From Picochlorum sp. 'celeri' (lineage: Eukaryota > Chlorophyta > Trebouxiophyceae): a stretch of DNA of 64,000 nt. Positions 41,875 through 52,654 of this stretch are shown one piece after another. Position 1 is the stretch's first letter, and the number at the start of each line of letters is the position of its first letter. The notes under the pieces were generated by a model. That model saw only the letters and a list, made by a program, of their open reading frames with translations, had not been told where the DNA came from and made no database searches. Position numbers and translations under genes: made by a program. The stretch spans positions 496,001 through 560,000 of the forward strand of contig JAACMV010000019.1 of assembly GCA_010909725.1 (NCBI GenBank), read 5' to 3'.

Positions 41875-43023
41875 ATGGCAATGGGGCACACAATGAGGAC
41901 TTGTATAGGTGTATCACATGCCATGCCAAGTCTTTCAGGGAACAGACACGCGGTACTATATTCCAGGAAATGCCACAGCGGATGCACTATTGACATATGT
42001 AAACCATCATATATGCCGATGGTGGGCTGCCAACGTGATAGGCCTCTACTCGTAGCCAGACCATGGGGTGGCCTGTGTTCCCAGAAACCGAGACACGAGC
42101 GTACCATGACAGGGGCCATGCGGCCCACGGTATGCAGCAGTGTTGATTCACAGCAATCTCAAGGAGATGATGGATCAAACGCATTAGCGCAAAAGCAGCC
42201 CAAAGGCTACAGAGTATTCCACATGGTACGCCAGCATATAACATGACACTGCTTTGTTTGAAATCCCACTTATGTATGTTCCACCCTTCAGGATGGATGC
42301 TCCTTTTTAGTGAAAGAAGTAGACAGAGAATCATCGATATTAGATCTAAACGATGTCTATGTCGTAGACAGTGTGACTGAGGAGACACGCAGACCAACCA
42401 CGAATCCAGACACAATGCCAGCATCTATACCGCCTGCCATGTATCACGACGTAGAGTGGGCCTCGTTCTTCCCTGGCAACGAATTCGAAGATAAAGAACC
42501 CATCACATGGGTCCTGAAAGTGTACTTGATCGCCATCAAGTCAACTGAGCCGTATGAGCTTGATTTTGATAATGTCTTTGTTCTGAATGCCGCTGATGGT
42601 TCCATTGCACAGTGTCCAGTGAAGCGATTGGCACCCCCAGGCACTCCTGAAGACATGCTTCAGATTAGAATACGGGAGCATGGCATCACGATTGATACCT
42701 CAGAGAGCCTTCCTGATCCAGAGACGGTCGTACAGAGCAAATTAGATGGAGTTCCGGCCATGAGCCTGCTGGAACAGGCCCTGGAGGAATCCATGGATTC
42801 ATCCGATACTGAGGACGACACGCGCTTGGTGACAAGGGCAGAAGAGGAGCAAGAAGAAGATGAGGAAGATATGGATGAGGATGCCTTTGACGATGATGAG
42901 GATGATTCGCTCAGTGATTTCCTGACAGAGGTGGACGATGACAGTGATTCTGAGTTTGACGATGATGTTGATCTTGATGGTGATGCATTCGATGACGATG
43001 GAGCAGGAGAGGATTTTGATTGA
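41875..43023 (+). CDS. Unknown, probably plastid protein with acidic C-terminus
   Basis: Exon 1 is 41875-42225 and exon 2 is 42292-43023; the 66-base intron (GTACGC donor, CTTCAG acceptor) is phase 0. The join reads GYRVFHM-DGCSFLVKEVDRE. The total is 360 aa. The first ~95 residues look like a transit peptide (basic, many Ser/Cys), although the exact ATG is uncertain because three in-frame ATGs occur in the first eight codons. The middle contains a compact conserved-looking domain (PAMYHDVEWASFFPGNEFED). The last 75 residues are mostly Asp/Glu. I do not recognise the family. A TGTAA follows at 43041. Confidence 0.72.
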
Positions 43024-43276
43024 TCATAGTCGTCTATTGATGTAACTTGTTTGTTGATGATGTATGTATGCGTCTCAAGCCATCTTCTTCTTCTGACCTT
43101 GTTCAAGGAATAAAAAAATACCAGCAATCAGGGAGAGAGAGAGAGACAACACGGTGAAATTCACCGGGTGAGAAATGGCCATCTGACCTGGAACAGAATG
43201 ATGAGAAATCTAAAAATAGAGTCCTGTAACTGTATTCCTGTACAAATTAAACAAATTAAAACTATAGTATCATTCA

Positions 43277-43805
43277 ATGGAAGACATTAGTCAGGTTTTC
43301 AACAAAATACTCGGAAGAGGGGAGGATGTTGGACATGTCCGGTACTGGGAAGAACCCGAACGTTGTGGGTGGCTTATGAAGCAAGGTACGTGTGTTTCAC
43401 TCTCTCTGTTGGTATTCATACACACCAGTGTTTGTATTGACCAAGACATTGACCATTCTTCTTATGGGTTTGTGTTTCACAGGGGAGTTTTTAAAGTCCT
43501 GGAGGAGGAGATGGTTTGTGCTCAAGGATGGGCGTCTGTTTTGGTTTAAATCTGACCACGTGACACAAGATGTTGTTCCAAGGGGTGTGGTCAAGATTGA
43601 CCGGTGTCTGTCCATTAAAGGGGCGGAGGAAGCTATCAATAGGCCGTTTGCATTTGAGGTGTCGACACCTGATGTGAGCATGTATTTCATTGCAGATTCT
43701 GAGAAGGAGAAGGAGGATTGGATTAATAGTATTGGTAAAGCTATTGTGAGGCATTCGCGATGTGTGATGGATCAGGAGAATGTAGACTACACGACCGGAT
43801 CCTAA
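43277..43805 (+). CDS. PH1: Single PH-domain protein, plant PH1-like
   Basis: A 143-aa phosphoinositide-binding protein. Exon 1 is 43277-43385 and exon 2 is 43483-43805; the 97-base intron (GTACGT donor, TCACAG acceptor) is phase 1. The join gives GWLMKQGEFLKSWRRRWFVL, which restores the first strands of the PH domain, including the basic patch. The ending DSEKEKEDWINSIGKAIVRHS is the PH C-terminal helix and matches Arabidopsis PH1. It is convergent with MPP-alpha, with a palindromic poly(A)-type site between them. Confidence 0.92.
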
Positions 43806-43851
43806 TGTATATATGTTTGAGTGCTTCTTTCATCCCCCATGTTTTCTGTGT

Positions 43852-43861
43852 GTAATTACAA
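43852..43861. terminator. Palindromic TGTAATTACA, two-way poly(A) signal
   Basis: TGTAA is read on both strands within one 10-base palindrome, 47 bases after the PH1 stop and 71 bases after the MPP-alpha stop. In green algae TGTAA is the main poly(A) signal, so this site could serve both convergent genes. Other TGTAA motifs just after stops lie at 11843, 21722, 43041, 46928, 50514 and 53696. Confidence 0.45.
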
Positions 43862-43931
43862 TATTTGCCACGCAGTAGAACAAGTCACATTCATCTGCAT
43901 GGCCTACGCGATAGAGTATATCCTTAAAAAA

Positions 43932-45574
43932 TTATGAGAATCGTTTCGCCACCAGCTCATATCGTGGGACATTTGCAATATCACCAATGGTTGCCAGGGT
44001 TGGTGGTGTTTTGAGCATCTTGGCCATGGCAGCCTTGACATCAGATGCCTTGACATTTTGAATGGCTGTGATGAATTCTGAAATCGGTTTTCTGTGTCCA
44101 TATGTCAGAATCTGTCGTCCAATGTCTTCAGAAATGACAGCTCTGCTTTCCAAATTCATCAACACAGAGGACGCTGCTGCAGATTTTGCCCTCTCCACTT
44201 CCTCCTCTGTCAGATCCTGTGCCACGGCTTCCATCTCTTTGCACATCACGGCTACCATATCTTCAGCATGTGTTGATTCTGCTGATGCAAAAATACCAAC
44301 GATACCAGAGTTGTTGTAGATTGATGTCACAGCAGTGCAGTTGTGCATCCAATGGTACTGGTTGAGCACGCGAGTATACAGGCGCGAGTGCATGCCCTTT
44401 CCTGGACCACCGGCGGAAAATGATCCTCCCCCACCAAGCAAGTACTGAAGCACAGTCGTCACAACGGATCCTTTCATGTCATTCCACCCACCGGCGTACT
44501 CGAATGCCAAAACACCATGTGTCAATGGTCCAGCAGCAAACTGGCGCCAATCTCCTCCAATATACTGTGATGGTGGCTCTGGAATACTTGCACCACCAGG
44601 CACCTGAGCCAAGAGAGGTTCAGCGAATCCAACAAGCTCGGAATGTTCCACTCCAGCGCCAGAAAGTACCATGCGTGGCCCAGTATAATGCTCATTCACA
44701 AACTCACGGACCATTTCTGGAGAGAGACCAGAAATTACGCTCTTTGGCGCAATCAATGGTCTTCCAAGCCCACCATTATACGCAACACTGTGCACGGCTT
44801 CCAACAGAGTTGTCTGAGGGTTATCCTCCAGGTTCTTCACATCCTCTTCCATCTTGGCAATCTGTTCCTTCACCTCCCACAACTCAAACTTTGGATTCAA
44901 CACCGCATCCGTCAATATCTCCAACGCCTCTGGTACAGTAGCCTTGGTAGTATCCACGGTATACGCCATCTGCTCCCTGGATGCAGACGCCATGACATTG
45001 CCACCAATAGCCTCAACCTCCCTCACCAAACGCAGACTTGTCCTATGTGTCGTTGCCTTGAATGCCATGTACTCCAGCAAATGGGACACACCCATACACG
45101 AAGGGTTCTCATAGATGCTTCCACTATTCACGTACAGACCAAGAGTCGCGGTAGCCCCCTACACAATATATATAACAGACATGAGACTCGTGGTATGCAC
45201 CTCTGGTATACAGAGAAACCCTATTCACGTACCGGTGTATTTTCACTCGCAACCTTGACGCCATTCGAAAGAGTACTCATCTCAGTACGAGGAGCTTCAG
45301 CAGGAACATCCTGATGAGACACATCCACCCCAGGAAGCGGATCCGTCAGAGGAACCTGCACCCTCGAACTCTTCCCAAACAACTGACCAAAAAATCCAAC
45401 CCCGCCGGTCGATGGGCCAGTAGAAGGTGAAACAGATTTTTCCTGTGCCATCATCAACCCACCCTGTGTATGGTACTGTTGGATTGAGGGCATACCCCCG
45501 ACCAATGGGGCACCCCAAGATGTGATGGCACTCTGCAAGCGACTGACAGTCGAGAGACGATGTCGGTTCCTCAT
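43932..45574 (-). CDS. MPPA: Mitochondrial processing peptidase alpha subunit
   Basis: M16-family subunit that binds presequences; in plants it is part of complex III. Exon 1 is 45233-45574 and exon 2 is 43932-45158; the 74-base intron (GTACGT donor, GTGTAG acceptor) is phase 0. The join reads VASENTP-GATATLGLYV, and the product is 522 aa. The zinc motif HXXEH is degenerate (HLLEY in GVSHLLEYMAFK), as expected for the non-catalytic alpha subunit. The flexible glycine-rich loop LLGGGGSFSAGGPGKGMHSR is present and is diagnostic of alpha. The N-terminus is a mitochondrial presequence. Confidence 0.95.
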
Positions 45575-45790
45575 GATGACACTATTCTGATGAGAAAAAG
45601 TAATATTTCAATACTGTGGATGAGATCCTTGAGAGGAGGGATGTCTCATCATCACATCCGACCACGCCCCGCCTGCAGAAAATATTCTAAATTCCTTAGA
45701 GACACATTTAAATGCACATGTGTTCTGTCCCTGTGCATGTATGTTGGGTTTTACTACAGACCCCTTGACTAGTCTCATATACACATAAAC

Positions 45791-46894
45791 ATGTCCTCGA
45801 ATACGAATGGAAAGGATGACGATCCCTTTGGGGAGTTTGAAGACCCTTTTGGAGAAATTGATCTCAGTATGGAAGATACCTTTCAACCGCCTCCTGCGCC
45901 AGTATCAGATGTAAGGAATAAAGATAATATTATGGATCTGTTGGGTGGAGAGAACCAGAAGAGGGAGGAGGAGGAGGATGTTGACATGCCCTTTAGTACT
46001 GCTGATTTGGAAAGTGTGCCAGCTATTGTGGTGGATGATGGACAGAGAGGGACACCTGTGCACTCCAAGAAATCAGTTATTGTTCAAGAGGAAGTAGTAG
46101 AAGAGGAGGCGCGAAAGGCAGCCCCTGGGCTTTTCTCGTTTCAAGAAGAGCAGACTGTGCAGCAGACCAGGTTGATTTCAGAGGATGTATTTGCATCATC
46201 GTCTCAAGCTGCACAGACACGATCTGGCAATCAACAAGGAACGGAAGAGATAGAAGATGTATCATCGTATCCATTTTATAGCATCAAGAGGTATCGAGGA
46301 TATTTTGATGTTAGTACACAGGATGTGCTGGAGCGCATGTATAGACCTGTGGTGTACTTTTTCAAGTCAGATTTCAAGGAACACATGAATGATAATCCGG
46401 ATTTGTATGGTCCATTTTGGATTGCATCGACTCTTATTTTTATATCAGCAGCTGCTGGGAACACAGCTAGTTATATTGCGTATCACAAAAAGCATCATGG
46501 TGAGGCAGATGGGTCTGGATGGTATTATGATGTTGATAAAGTTGGTGGGTCTATGGCTCTCTTTTACGGATATATAGGTATTATTGGAGTTCTTTTGTAT
46601 GGAATACTTCGATATTATAAAGCTGGTGTGAGTCTTGCGACGGTGTGGTGTACATATGGGTATGCTTTGGTGTCGTATATTCCCATGGCTGCCTTGTGTG
46701 TTGTGCCAATTGAGATTGCTCGATGGGTATTCGTGGGTGTCGCAACGGCCATATCTGGTACGTTTATAGTGCGGAATTTCCAAACGGTTATTACAGAGGT
46801 TGCTGGAATGAAGGCATCGTTTCTGTTGTTGGGCATGGTTGGTGTGCACGCTGCCCTGGGATTGGCTCTTAAACTCTACTTTTTCAATTATTAG
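45791..46894 (+). CDS. YIP1-family Golgi protein (YIPF1/2-like)
   Basis: A 367-aa intronless multi-pass protein. The N-terminal 165 residues are acidic and cytosolic, with two DPFGE motifs. The YIP1 signature DLYGPFW is at about residue 200, followed by five hydrophobic segments, with a soluble loop (HHGEADGSGWYYDVDKVGG) between the first two. YIPF proteins interact with Rab GTPases in ER-Golgi traffic. A TGTAA follows at 46928. Confidence 0.9.
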   Translation: MSSNTNGKDDDPFGEFEDPFGEIDLSMEDTFQPPPAPVSDVRNKDNIMDLLGGENQKREEEEDVDMPFSTADLESVPAIVVDDGQRGTPVHSKKSVIVQEEVVEEEARKAAPGLFSFQEEQTVQQTRLISEDVFASSSQAAQTRSGNQQGTEEIEDVSSYPFYSIKRYRGYFDVSTQDVLERMYRPVVYFFKSDFKEHMNDNPDLYGPFWIASTLIFISAAAGNTASYIAYHKKHHGEADGSGWYYDVDKVGGSMALFYGYIGIIGVLLYGILRYYKAGVSLATVWCTYGYALVSYIPMAALCVVPIEIARWVFVGVATAISGTFIVRNFQTVITEVAGMKASFLLLGMVGVHAALGLALKLYFFNY

Positions 46895-47118
46895 TGCCGC
46901 GAGTGCACGTTTTGTTCATGCTTTCATTGTAAATATATAACACAACGTGTTCAAAAATCAATCATGATGACTATATGACCGCACTCAAAGGAAACAATGG
47001 AGCAACATGCACATGTGTTGCTTCTTTGGTGTAGTAGTCATGTTGTGCTTGCAAGCAATACTAATTGCTGGCGGCGTCGGCGGCAAAGGATATCATTCCG
47101 ACTCCCAAAGTACTATAC

Positions 47119-48423
47119 TTATGAAGAATCTTCACGGATCTTCTTCAGTGCCGCAATAATTGCCCTGTGCATTGATGGTGTTGCAGCAATCAATCCGCCA
47201 TTCAAATATGGAAGATATCTTCCCTGAGAAAAGTCTAATGGGTTACCAAGAGCATCCGTCACCACACCTCCGGCTTCTTCAAGCACAACAACCCCGGCGA
47301 CATGATCCCATATCTTCTCCCTATAGGTATCAGGAGGGAATCTCATGAATATAGAAGCATCACCTCGAGACAAAGCTCCGTATTTTGCTTGACTATCAAT
47401 TCTGAGAGATGGAAGCTCAAGCCCAATCTCCTCAGCCACAGCCGCAGAGAGGTGATGATTACTATGCTTTGCTTCGACAGACTCCATGAAACGAACTTCC
47501 TCTGGAGCCAACAGATCATTGCAGTGAACTGGAATGGTTGGCAATCCTTCCGTATTGAACAGAGGACCAGCAAATGCTCCACGCCCACGATGAGCTGCAA
47601 AGCAGCACCCAATACCCACTTCATCATATGGATCGCATGCTCCAGCTTCGTTGCAATCAACATCAGACACACTCCACTGTGGGAGGTTGGGGCATCCAAG
47701 CACACCCAACCCAATCTCTCCATCCACCAACAATCCCAGGCACACAGCATACTGCCTCATTGACACAAATCCTCTCGTTCCATCAATAGGATCCAAAACC
47801 CAATATCGTCCAGAAGGTCCACCGTCGGATCGACCGGCATCGATCAAATCAATCACATCATCAGGTGTCAACAAGGGAGCATCCTCTTCGCACTCGGACA
47901 ATGTATGATTCACCAAATCTGTGATTCTACGCAGCATGGCAGCTCCTTCAGGAGCCTTCAGATCATCAGAATCTTCCTCTGCAATCATTTTGAATTCCAA
48001 ATCAGGCAAAGATCGCAACAGACTCCACGATGTCAAAGCCTGCGCCCCATAGTCAGCCACTGTCACTGGGCTACTATCGTCCTTCTCGACCTTCTCAGCA
48101 TCTTTCAGCTGACTCTGCACATGATCACACAAGTGACTCGCTAGTCTCACCGCTTTCACAGCAGCTTCCTGTTCACGTGTGAGATCATGAGCAAAGTCGC
48201 CCCTTTCCTTTGGCAACGCTGCATCAACAGTCTCAGGCGTGGACACATCCCGCGCCTCTGCCGTCATTTGAGCAACAATGGACTTTCTAATAGCCACATT
48301 ATTCATATATATAACATTTCTATTCCCATAGAGGGTTGAGAACCGATGGTTGATACCTGTAGTAGGTACCTTGGCGACGGAGGGAGCTACCCTTTGGCCA
48401 CCGACGCGTGCTGAGGCGTTCAT
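47119..48423 (-). CDS. SAL1: 3'(2'),5'-bisphosphate nucleotidase SAL1
   Basis: Dephosphorylates 3'-phosphoadenosine 5'-phosphate (PAP) to AMP and relieves PAP inhibition of exoribonucleases; in plants it is the plastid and mitochondrial redox sensor of the PAP retrograde signal. The intronless frame is 434 aa and starts with a transit peptide (about 1-58). Inositol-monophosphatase motifs are present: SSPVTVADYGAQ, EEDSDDL, WVLDPIDGTRGF (metal site, Asp210) and WDHVAGVVVLEEAGG. Several cysteines lie in a loop around CCFAAHRGRGAF. Confidence 0.95.
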   Translation of the reverse strand: MNASARVGGQRVAPSVAKVPTTGINHRFSTLYGNRNVIYMNNVAIRKSIVAQMTAEARDVSTPETVDAALPKERGDFAHDLTREQEAAVKAVRLASHLCDHVQSQLKDAEKVEKDDSSPVTVADYGAQALTSWSLLRSLPDLEFKMIAEEDSDDLKAPEGAAMLRRITDLVNHTLSECEEDAPLLTPDDVIDLIDAGRSDGGPSGRYWVLDPIDGTRGFVSMRQYAVCLGLLVDGEIGLGVLGCPNLPQWSVSDVDCNEAGACDPYDEVGIGCCFAAHRGRGAFAGPLFNTEGLPTIPVHCNDLLAPEEVRFMESVEAKHSNHHLSAAVAEEIGLELPSLRIDSQAKYGALSRGDASIFMRFPPDTYREKIWDHVAGVVVLEEAGGVVTDALGNPLDFSQGRYLPYLNGGLIAATPSMHRAIIAALKKIREDSS

Positions 48424-48718
48424 GATGTATCTATATCGAATTCAGTTCTCAATCTTTAATTTATGATTGAATGAAATGATATGGGTACGGGATGAGCAAG
48501 GCCACAAAGGTTGACGACGATGCGGAGTATCCCAAGCTGCCGAATATATTTAATTCCTTAATATAACTGCACTAGGAATTTAGTATATTCAGATGAATTT
48601 CACCTTGTATTGGCATATACATGTCCATATACGTATTACATACTGTATCTATATATTTGTACTCCATATAGAAGGAACTAGAGGCAGAAAAAAAAGCCAA
48701 CAGTAGAAGGAGGGTACA

Positions 48719-50509
48719 ATGTCTCTTTTGGCATCTTTGCCAGCTCCTCGTCACGGAGATGCGGCGGAGCATGATGACGAGAAAAATAATAGTGAATTAG
48801 AAAATGAGCAGCGGGCTTTGGTGTCCCAAGGAGGAGAGTACGGTGGAAAGGAATCCAATCGTCGTCGGGTAGCAGAACATGCACCACCGTATGGCGCAAG
48901 AAAGGGGTTTATTCCTCGTCGGTTGGCTGATTTCGATCAAGGAGGGGCATATCCTGAGATTCATGTAGCGCAGTATCCATTGGATATGGGAAGGCCTGAT
49001 AAAAAGCGTGCTGGAGGGGGTCGTGGAGAGCAAACCTTGGCTCTGACGGTGAATGCCGAGGGGGAGGTGAATTATGACGCCATTGTGTCTCGTGGCCGGA
49101 AGAATGAGAATAGTTGGATAGCGACTGGTCATAAAGCGCTGGTTCCCAAGTTGGAAAAGTTGAATGATTCGTTTGAGAGGCCGGATGAGGAGGAGGAGGA
49201 TCAAGTTGCAAAGGATACTGCTGCAGCATTGGCTCTCAAGGTGACTAAGAAGCAAGCTGCAGTGAATCCTAAAAATGTACCAACGGTTCCTGGGGAGGCA
49301 CAGTATGTGAAATATACGCCTGCGAATGGAGGGGCTGCAAAAGCAAGGATTATTAAGATGCAGGATATGCCTGTGGATCCTTTGGAGCCTCCCAAGTTTT
49401 CTCATATCAAGGTACCACGAGGGTCAGGATCGCCTCCTGTGCCAGTGATGCATTCGCCGCCTAGGGCATTGTCTGCTCAGGATCAAAAGGATTGGAAGAT
49501 TCCTCCATGTGTGTCAAATTGGAAGAATGCCAAGGGGTATACCATTCCTTTGGATAAGAGGCTTGCTGCTGATGGGAGAGGGTTGCAAGAAGTGGAGATT
49601 AATGATGGGTTCGCCAAGTTTTCGGAAGCTCTTTACATCGCAGAGCAGAAGGCGCGTACTGCTGTAGAGACGAGGGCAAAGATGCAGAAAGAGCTCATGT
49701 CGAGGGAGAAGGAGAGGAAGGAGATGGAGCTGCGTGATCTTGCGATGCAAGCACGAATGGATAGAATGCAAGGGTCGCGTGGAATACAGGAGAGAGAACA
49801 AGGGGTTGCTGTTGTGGAAGAGTCTTCAGAGAGCTATTCAAGTGAGGAAGAGGAGGAAGAGCGCAGGGAGAGTGGGAGAGATGGGGGAAGGGCGTATGAT
49901 GAGGACAAGAGAAGAAGGGATGAGATTAGAGAAGAAAGGAGGAGGGAAAGAGAACGAGAGAGGCGATTGGAAGCAAAAAATGCCCATGGATACAAGAGAT
50001 CAAAGATCACCAGGGATAAAGATCGTGATATATCCGAAAAGATTGCTCTGGGAATGGCCAAGGTTGGTGCAGGTGAAGCAATGTACGATCAACGGTTGTT
50101 CAATCAAGAGACTGGAGGTGCAGCGGGTATGGGGGCTGAAGATGCATATAATTTGTATGATAAACCCTTGTTTACAGACAGATCTGACATCTATCGTGGC
50201 AAAGGGAATGCTCGAGAGGGTGATGAGGATGATGTTGACACTGGCAAATTCAAGCCATCAAAGGGCTTTACAGGTGTAGATTATAGTGGAGATAAAAGTA
50301 AAGCAAGCGGGCCGGTGGAGTTTGAGAAGGGTGCCGAGGAGGCAGATCCATTTGGGTTGGATGAGTTTTTGACTGACGTGAGGAAAGGGAGAGATGCCCT
50401 TGATGGCATTGGGTCCAAGGGGCAAATGATTGGAAGCAGTGGTGGTGGCGGTGATTATTCATCGAGTGGCAGAAAGATGCACTTTACACCGGGTTCTAAC
50501 AAAAACTAA
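48719..50509 (+). CDS. SKIP: SNW/SKIP splicing and transcription factor
   Basis: A 596-aa intronless nuclear protein. The N-terminal segment has APPYGARKGFIPR and DFDQGGAYPEIHVAQYPLDM. The SNW hallmark domain carries IPPCVSNWKNAKGYTIPLDK, in which the S-N-W-K-N core is exact. A charged coiled region (about 330-460) and the C-terminal KITRDKDRDISEKIALGMA block follow. SKIP/Prp45 is part of the spliceosome and in plants also of the PAF1 complex. A TGTAA follows at 50514. Confidence 0.96.
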   Translation: MSLLASLPAPRHGDAAEHDDEKNNSELENEQRALVSQGGEYGGKESNRRRVAEHAPPYGARKGFIPRRLADFDQGGAYPEIHVAQYPLDMGRPDKKRAGGGRGEQTLALTVNAEGEVNYDAIVSRGRKNENSWIATGHKALVPKLEKLNDSFERPDEEEEDQVAKDTAAALALKVTKKQAAVNPKNVPTVPGEAQYVKYTPANGGAAKARIIKMQDMPVDPLEPPKFSHIKVPRGSGSPPVPVMHSPPRALSAQDQKDWKIPPCVSNWKNAKGYTIPLDKRLAADGRGLQEVEINDGFAKFSEALYIAEQKARTAVETRAKMQKELMSREKERKEMELRDLAMQARMDRMQGSRGIQEREQGVAVVEESSESYSSEEEEEERRESGRDGGRAYDEDKRRRDEIREERRRERERERRLEAKNAHGYKRSKITRDKDRDISEKIALGMAKVGAGEAMYDQRLFNQETGGAAGMGAEDAYNLYDKPLFTDRSDIYRGKGNAREGDEDDVDTGKFKPSKGFTGVDYSGDKSKASGPVEFEKGAEEADPFGLDEFLTDVRKGRDALDGIGSKGQMIGSSGGGGDYSSSGRKMHFTPGSNKN

Positions 50510-50573
50510 CTAATGTAATAATAACGTGGACAAAATACTGATGGTGTAAAATCTGTGACTTGAAATGGACCAA

Positions 50574-52218
50574 CTAGTCTTCCAGCATGATGACTGGAGC
50601 CAAGTCCTTTGGATTTTCTGCTCCCTTTATTGTACCAGTGAATATATTTTGGGAAACTTCTATGTCCATGCCCTTCTCTCCTCTTGATTTGGATGCATCT
50701 AATTCTCTCAAGACTTCAGGGGTGATCTGGTAATGGTGCTGGATTTTGCAAAGGGCTCTGAGGGAATCCTTGTCCTCTCGGCGTATCTCTGCCTTGTATC
50801 TTTGCACAAAGCACAAAAGTGACTGGTGCCAAACAACAGGTAACTGCCTTTCTTCCCTTGTAAATGAGCAAAAATGATCCACCAATGCATCAATAACTCG
50901 ATATGGAAGTGCATATCGTTTATCTAAAATCACTCGTATAAAGAATGAGTTCACACCAGAATATGGCATCTCTGCAATTCGAAGCATTGCAGCCGCAGAG
51001 TGAAGCACTGGAATAGAAGATCTTCTAATGACTGATGTAATAATAACTGCCTCTCGAAGGGTACAGTCGCCTGATGAACATAGTGGCAAAAGTATACCCT
51101 TGTAGAAAGCTCCAGCTTTGAAGGTTGCTTTTTTCAGGCTTTGGAATAAAGCAAAATGAAGTCTCTTATTATTCTCAATGTCATTTCTGACATGTGGCAA
51201 TAAAACTAATGCGAGAAAGCGCTGTGCCATTCTAGAATTGAGATTAGAAACAAACATTTTTGTTGCTTGATACACAGCATGGGGGCTCCAAGACTCTGGC
51301 TCTGTCAAATATAGTATCTCTTCCCAGTTTTTCAGATTTGGAATAACTTTGAAAGCCTTGGGTACTTTACCTGCGGTGTATCGCGACATCAATTGCCCAA
51401 CGCCGCGGTACACCTCCACAACTTTTGGATTCAATTCAGGAGGAGTCAAAAAATCATCAGACTCTTCAAACCTACACACGGGGCAGAAATGTTGCAATCA
51501 TCACCCATCAAGCACGCTACGTAACCGCGACACTCAATATATATGTAATAATGATGGAATGCAATTCTATCGCAACCCGCCACTTCGGTACTCATCAACC
51601 CAAACCATGATGAGACCGTACACAAGGGCTGCACATCAAGCACTATCAAGCATTCACACACACCTCACAGTCCCACCACCACTTTCCTTCTCTTTTATCT
51701 TCTCCATGATGATATCAGCCAACGTCTTTTGCTTCTGGTTCGATGCATCTTTTGACATGAAAGCTGCCAGGACAGCCTCATCTTCCGCATCAATTTCTTC
51801 CTCCCAATCATCCGGATTGAAATCACTCTCAGGCTCTGACCAAGCTTCCTCTTCATCGCTATCTACTGCATCACCTTTCAAGTTCGCAATCGCTCCTGCA
51901 AGCGAGTCTTTGTACATGGACTTTTTAGAATCCTCGTCATCCTTTTTCATTTCTTCCTGCTGCAAGTGAGCTTCACGCATGATTTTCCCTGTGAGCTCTG
52001 GAGGAAGCACCTCTTCCTCCTCATCGCTATCCTCCTGTCTATTCTTTTTCGATCGAGGCTTGGTCTGCACACGGATAGATCGCAGATGTGAGAAAACAGC
52101 TTCAATGCATGGACATGGCACACCAACATACCCTCACTCCATACGTCTCTGGGTCCTCTAACACCTCTCCCAGAGACTGTTTATGTTTTTCAACTCTTTC
52201 TCTCTTCTTTCGTGCCAT
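50574..52218 (-). CDS. BYSL: Bystin (ENP1), 40S ribosome biogenesis factor
   Basis: Needed for pre-40S assembly and nuclear export. Three exons: 52132-52218 (29 codons), 51664-52064 and 50574-51471. The introns are 67 bases (GTATGT, phase 0) and 192 bases (GTGTGT, phase 2). The joins are [13 protein letters not shown] and [12 protein letters not shown]. The total is 461 aa. The N-terminal half is charged; the C-terminal bystin domain has [52 protein letters not shown] and [14 protein letters not shown]. Everything expected for the family is present. Confidence 0.95.
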
Positions 52219-52654
52219 TATGAATGGATTTCAGCGTAAAAATATCCAAAGGAACTCTTTGACATGCAATGCGCTGCCTATCAGCACTGCTATTAAACAG
52301 GCAGATATTGAGAATGACGATACTATATGAGTGTTAATAGCAATTTTATGCATGCTATGGGGCGTTTGCCAGTGTAAAGACCAAGAATGATGAGAGCAAT
52401 GCATGCATTGCTCTGTTGGGTTGTCCTCATCCCCCAAAACTCATCCCAGCATCGATTAGATGCTTGCTAATTGCCCACCCCATCCATATGAAATACATTT
52501 ATATATGTTTTAATCACTACTTAATGGCAAAGGTACACGTTAGAGCATTGAATGCTCTGTTGCGTTGACTTTGTATTCCAAAGGGGCATGCTCTACCCTC
52601 TTGTGCTGGTACTCTACGCAGAATACAGACAAACTGAACGAGTAAAAAATATAT
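52219..52654. promoter_or_regulatory. Divergent promoter with two related palindromes
   Basis: A perfect 22-base palindrome lies at 52393-52414 (core GCAATGCATGCATTGC, flanked by AGA/TCT). A second one, AGAGCATT-G-AATGCTCT, lies at 52542-52558. Both have AGAGCA...TGCTCT ends. The region separates bystin (minus) from the ZZ-DUF1917 gene (plus). No gene is visible. Confidence 0.45.
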
